Assembly: GCF_034190915.1 (NCBI RefSeq) | Contig: NW_026947485.1 | Coordinates: forward strand, 133,316,337-133,380,336 | Length of the DNA: 64,000 nucleotides | Source of the DNA: Cavia porcellus | Lineage: Eukaryota; Chordata; Mammalia; Rodentia; Caviidae | Direction: 5' to 3' | Part shown: positions 59,690 through 64,000 of the stretch, piece after piece | Layout: each line of letters starts with the position of its first letter | Position numbering within the stretch: position 1 is the stretch's first letter | Made by a program: the position numbers and the translations under genes | Notes under the pieces: model-generated | Seen by the model: only the letters and a program-made list of their open reading frames with translations | Databases searched by the model: none | What the model was told of the DNA's origin: nothing

Positions 59690-61380
59690 ATTCAAGACAC
59701 AAATGAACAGAAATATATCTCATGTTAATGAATTCATGAATATTGTTAAAGTATCCATGCTACTAAAGCAACGTACAGATTCAGTGCAAACTCTATCAAA
59801 ACATCAATGACATTTCTCATGCAAACAGGAAAACATACAAAATTTCAAATGGAGCCACAAAAGATCCTGAACAGAGAAGGCAACCTTGTACAAAAGGCAC
59901 AAAGCAGATGGCACTGCACTACCTGACTTCAGACATAGTACAAAGCTACAGTAAACAAAACAATGGTAGAAAAACAGATACAAAGGTCAATGGCACTAAC
60001 AGGAGAGCTCAGAAGCAAATCCACTTATTTATGGATAAGTGACTTTTCACAAAGATGCAGCAATGCAAAATGGGGAAAGAGCTATGTCTTCCAAAAATGA
60101 TCCTGAATAGGCCGGATACCCATGTGCAGATCAAAGAAGCTCAACCTTTATATCCTCTGATAAACAAAAATCAATATAAAATTATGACATGCATAAACAT
60201 AATACATTAAACTACTAGAAAAGAATATAAGGGACAGATTTGTGGTATTTCCTTATATATGTATATATATAATCCCAAAGCAAAGGAAACGCAAGCAAAA
60301 AATAGACTAATAGTCTGTTTCTGTACAGCAAAGGAAACCACCAGCAAAGAAGCAACCCACAGATTAGGAGAGTTTGTTTCCAAACAATACGTGTAATAAA
60401 AGTTTAACATGCAAATTATACACAAAGTCAAACTGTTCGTTAGCAAATAAATGATTACAAATGAGCAAAATATCTGAATAAACATTTCTCAAAAGAAAAC
60501 ATGTATTATTAATCTTCAAGGAAATGCAAAATTACAACCTCTGTGAGGTATCACCTCCCACCTGTTAGAATGACTGTTGTCAAAGAGACAAAAGGTACAG
60601 GTGCTGATGAGAATGCAGAGAAAAGGAAACACATACCATTGATGGAAATGTAAGTTAGCAAGTAAAACAGTACAGACATTCCTCAAAAAACTAGAAATAG
60701 AACCACGATACTACCCTGTGATCTCATTATTAGGTAAATATCTGAAGGAATTGACATCTATGTATCAAAGACATACCTGCCCTCTTGTATTTTTTGCAGT
60801 ACTTTTCACAACAGCCAAGACATATGTCCAGTGTCTGATGCATGGATAAAAAAATGTGGTGCATATAAACAGTGGAGTGCAACACTTAATAAAAGAATGA
60901 AATTCTGTCATTTTTAGCAACAGAAGCGAGGTGGGGGATTATGTTAAGTGAATAAGGCACAAAAAGACAAATAGTGCATCTTCTCAGTTAATTTTTTAAA
61001 AATGAAGGAAATCTTGTCACTTGTGACATTAATGAATCCAAAGGCCATTATGTCAGATGAAATAAGCCAACGACAGAAAGATGCAACCTGCATGATCACA
61101 TTCACGTGAGCGAGCAATACATAAGGTCAAGCTCGTAGAAACAGAATAAAGTAGTTGCTACTAGAGGCTGGGGAAGAGGGGAGGTCAAAAAACAAAATCT
61201 CAGTTAGGAATATGAAATCACATCACAGTGACTACTGTAAACAATATATATTTGAAATTTTCTGAAAGTAGATTCAAAGTATCTTCACAAAATATTGTAA
61301 TTATGTGATAATGAATATGTTAAATAGCTTGATTTATCCACTTACTATGTATAGTTGCATATCCTAAAAATACCCAATTT
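59690..61380 (+). repeat. L1 LINE 3' half (ORF2 end and 3' UTR)
   Basis: Sense order: GTATCCATGCTACTAAAGCA, CAGATTCAGTGCAAACTCTA, CAAATGGAGCCACAAAAGAT, GCACTGCACTACCTGACTTC, TGTTAGAATGACTGTTGTCA, CAACAGCCAAGACATATGTC and GTAATTATGTGATAATGAAT. All are hallmarks of the last third of mammalian L1. It is 5'-truncated and full of stops. Confidence 0.88.
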
Positions 61381-61603
61381 GCTTTGTTGTTTAAGAATTC
61401 CTAAATTCTGCCCTTAGAACCCCTCTATCTACCTCCTTCTGCTTTATAAATATGTTTCGTGTTCATCTTTCCCTCCCAACTCCATCCTCGTACCCCATGT
61501 TAATCCATTAATCCTATTCCCTCACAAAATACCGTCTAGAATTTTAAGGACACTTTCTCTCTCAGAACCGCTGTCCTAATCTCCACTGTGAAGACTGTAA
61601 AGC

Positions 61604-61735
61604 AGCCAGGTGTGGTGATGTATCCGTAATCCCAGCATTCGGAGGTTGAGGCAGAGGATTACTGCAAATTCAAGACCAATGTGGGCTACACAGTGAACTC
61701 AAAGCCAGCCTGAACAGTACAGTGATATCCTGTCT

Positions 61736-61737
<2 letters not shown>
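61604..61737 (+). mobile_element. B1 SINE
   Basis: GCAGCCAGGTGTGGTGATGT, AATCCCAGCATTCGGAGGTT, AAGACCAATGTGGGCTACAC and AGTGATATCCTGTCTCAAAG form a full B1. Its tail has become the following AG repeat. Confidence 0.9.

Positions 61738-61779
<42 letters not shown>
61736..61779 (+). repeat. (AG)n microsatellite
   Basis: About 21 AG units grown in the B1 tail. Confidence 0.95.
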
Positions 61780-61782
<3 letters not shown>

Positions 61783-61784
61783 TT

Positions 61785-63550
61785 ATAAAGCAGAGTAAGG
61801 AAATAACAACACAGAAATAACTGTCAAATGTTTCTTCCTGAATACTAGGCTTTCACGCGGAGACTTCTTTAACTCAGTGAGTTACTTTTTATGGAGCAGG
61901 AGCATCAGGAAAAATAGCACTGCATCCTGTTTCTCCAACCTGGTGTCTATTATCTCCTTGTTTTGCACACCTCCTTTTCTGTCCTGTCTACTTCAGTAGT
62001 TGACCTCACAAATCCCGGAAAAAAAGACTAACCAACTTCTATTGCAAAGATAATGCAGCTATTATTCAAGAAAGAAAAGTATGCTCTTTGAAAATACTCC
62101 TACTTCATTTTTCTCAGCATGAAAATTAAATGATTAATGGGTTGCCCATTTCTTTTTGATGATAATGCTACTGACCCAAAACTGGACGTCCCCTCCAAAT
62201 TATCTTTTGGAAGTGGGGAATGACGACAGAATCTTTTACAATCAGTTGCTTACTCTGTTTTTGTCAGCAAGTTGCAGATCATCTGCCAAGGATAAGGAAG
62301 ATTGTGACCCTACATCAGCATATCAAGACTCTTTCGATGTAAAGTGAGTAAAGAAGCAGCCTTTGAAAGAAGCACTTCAGGGTAAGGTAGATTTGCTTGG
62401 AGGAGGTAAAAGAGATGACTGAGAAAAAAATATGCTAGCAATTACTAAAGCATAAGAATCACAGAGGAACTTGAAAATAAATGGCCACAACCAAAAACTG
62501 TGATTACATGATTCTGATTGGCTCTAACATATTGAACTTTAATGATTCAAATAAAGAAGGTTCTAGGACAACACTGTGAGATACAGCGATTAAAGGGTGA
62601 GAAAAGTGAGTGGGGAGATCTGATGCTTAATTTTATGTTTTACTTTGCTTTCCTATAAATTTTGGTCACTGATAGTCTTTATTGGATGCCAAGCACTTAA
62701 GACGGTAAATAAATAAGCTTGGAATTATTGATGTATGTGTAAATATTGTCGCTTTGATTCGTAAATTTAAGCAAAGAAAATTACACTAAAATAGTTTAAT
62801 TTTTCTCTTTTCCTTGAAATATTAGTTTTGGATCATAATTGTGTACTTTAAATAATCAAAATATTGCCCAAGTACATCAGTTTTGAGGGAAAATAAAATT
62901 ATTTAACATTATGATTGTTTCTGTACATTATCACCACCTGTCCTGCTTCTTGATCCTATAATTGCGACAGAGAGGCCAAAGTCGATATGGCAAAGAACTT
63001 CATTAGGCTTTCATTTGGGAATGAAAATAAATTACAAGATTTTTTCCCAATACTAGGTTGTGTAATAATGGAGATGCAAATACTGATGGATCTCACAGGC
63101 TAAGTAGTGCAATCTCCTTGTTTTCTCAAACTTTGGACAATGGTCCTTGCATGGGGTTGTAAAAAAAAAAAAATGCTATTTTGGCAAGTCCTTCTGGCAT
63201 AGGGGATATCCAGGATCTCTGTCCTCCAAAATCCTGCAAGCCTAAACACCCATCAGTAGGTAATGGAACCAAACTCTTGTATTTGAATATACTTGAGAGT
63301 CCAAATCCATGAAACACACGGTGATGTATTCTAGCAAAGGTACTACCAACTCTTATTCTTGGTTTGCCAATAAATGAGTACAATTTCAAAAGTTAGGTTC
63401 AGCAGTTGGCAAAAAGACTTTAGCCAACAGCATAGAATTGAGAGTCACCCAGTGCAGTTTTGTCTCCGAAACTCCTGTTTGCCTGATGTCTGACAAGATG
63501 ACAAGCTTCAGCTGGTTGAAAAAGACTGAAACAGGAGACCCTCATTCCCA
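61785..63550. other. No recognisable feature
   Basis: AT-rich. The 62,156-62,347 plus frame and the minus frame at 63,126-63,389 have no domains. Confidence 0.4.
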
Positions 63551-63553
63551 TAG

Positions 63554-63597
63554 GTGTGTGTGTGTGTGTGTGTGCGTGTGTGTGTGTGTGTGTGTGT
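63554..63597 (+). repeat. (TG)n microsatellite
   Basis: About 22 TG units with one CG interruption. Confidence 0.95.
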
Positions 63598-63599
63598 TT

Positions 63600-64000
63600 C
63601 CTAAGTAACCCTGAATAACAATGTCTACATCTACACAGCAAAGAATCGATTAAAATGAAGGAAAGCATTACTATTTTTTAATACCTGTATTACTGTCATA
63701 AAATTTTATTTAAATTTACAGCACCGAGATCCTGTCTGTAAAACTTTCTGAAAAGTTCACTCACTACAAGCAAGAAAATGCGGATTGTTATATTTCTGCT
63801 TTGTTGGAATAGTGGGCTTCAGGCTCCTTGCTGATTCCATCCTTGAAGACTCTTGACCACCACAGTTTCTTTCCTCCTTATTTTGATCTGTTTTTCCTTC
63901 TCTCATCTTCTGAACTTCTCTTTCAGTCTTCACATCTTTTTATCATCTTATCAAATGGTTTATCTCCCTTCTGAGATGGATTAAAGATTTTGAAGCGTAT
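63600..64000. other. No recognisable feature
   Basis: AT-rich to the window edge. Nothing supportable was seen. Confidence 0.4.

Overview
The window looks like nuclear DNA of a rodent outside the mouse/rat family. It is AT-rich and has no long intact reading frame of an ordinary cellular gene. Its SINEs are 7SL-derived B1 monomers, tRNA-derived ID-type elements, and composite B1 + ID dimers of the B1-dID kind known from squirrel-related and several other non-murid rodents. MaLR LTRs, L1 remnants and old MIR/L2 fragments are also present. I cannot fix the genus from the sequence alone. I see no host protein-coding exon I would defend, so the window reads as intergenic or deep-intronic DNA made of successive transposon layers.

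The dominant structure is a family of L1-derived elements with an L1-type 5' UTR and ORF1 but no ORF2. Three long copies lie on the minus strand at about 12,995-16,500, 24,790-28,074 and 35,447-38,964. In each, an L1-like 5' UTR of 0.7-0.9 kb is followed by an ORF1p-like frame (coiled coil, RRM, C-terminal domain). Instead of a reverse transcriptase there follows 1.3-1.7 kb of AT-rich sequence built from degenerate units of about 150 bp. This is the architecture of 'half-L1' (HAL1) elements. The middle copy is bounded by a 15-bp target-site duplication, so its ends are well defined. Plus-strand fragments of the same 3' region occur at 56,520-57,020, at 44,740-45,040, and perhaps at 1-220.

Other features, left to right. 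An unclassified repeat with an internal tandem duplication lies at 300-1,080, and a related copy at 19,083-19,560. A B1-dID at 6,830 was split by a later ID insertion. A retroposed, decayed KRAB C2H2 zinc-finger pseudogene lies at about 17,560-18,960 (minus). MaLR LTRs lie at 20,205 (minus) and 47,270 (plus). L1 pieces lie at 20,940 (+), 30,895 (-), 59,690 (+) and 5,900 (+). Young ID insertions lie at 36,946 and 40,466. A near-perfect 115-bp inverted repeat lies at 45,202/46,510. A probable solo LTR lies near 58,280. Many microsatellites are present.

No genes can be seen working together here. The logic of the window is retrotransposition: L1-type machinery supplied in trans would have mobilised the ORF2-less elements, the SINEs and the zinc-finger mRNA copy. 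Stretches without a recognised feature are listed as such.
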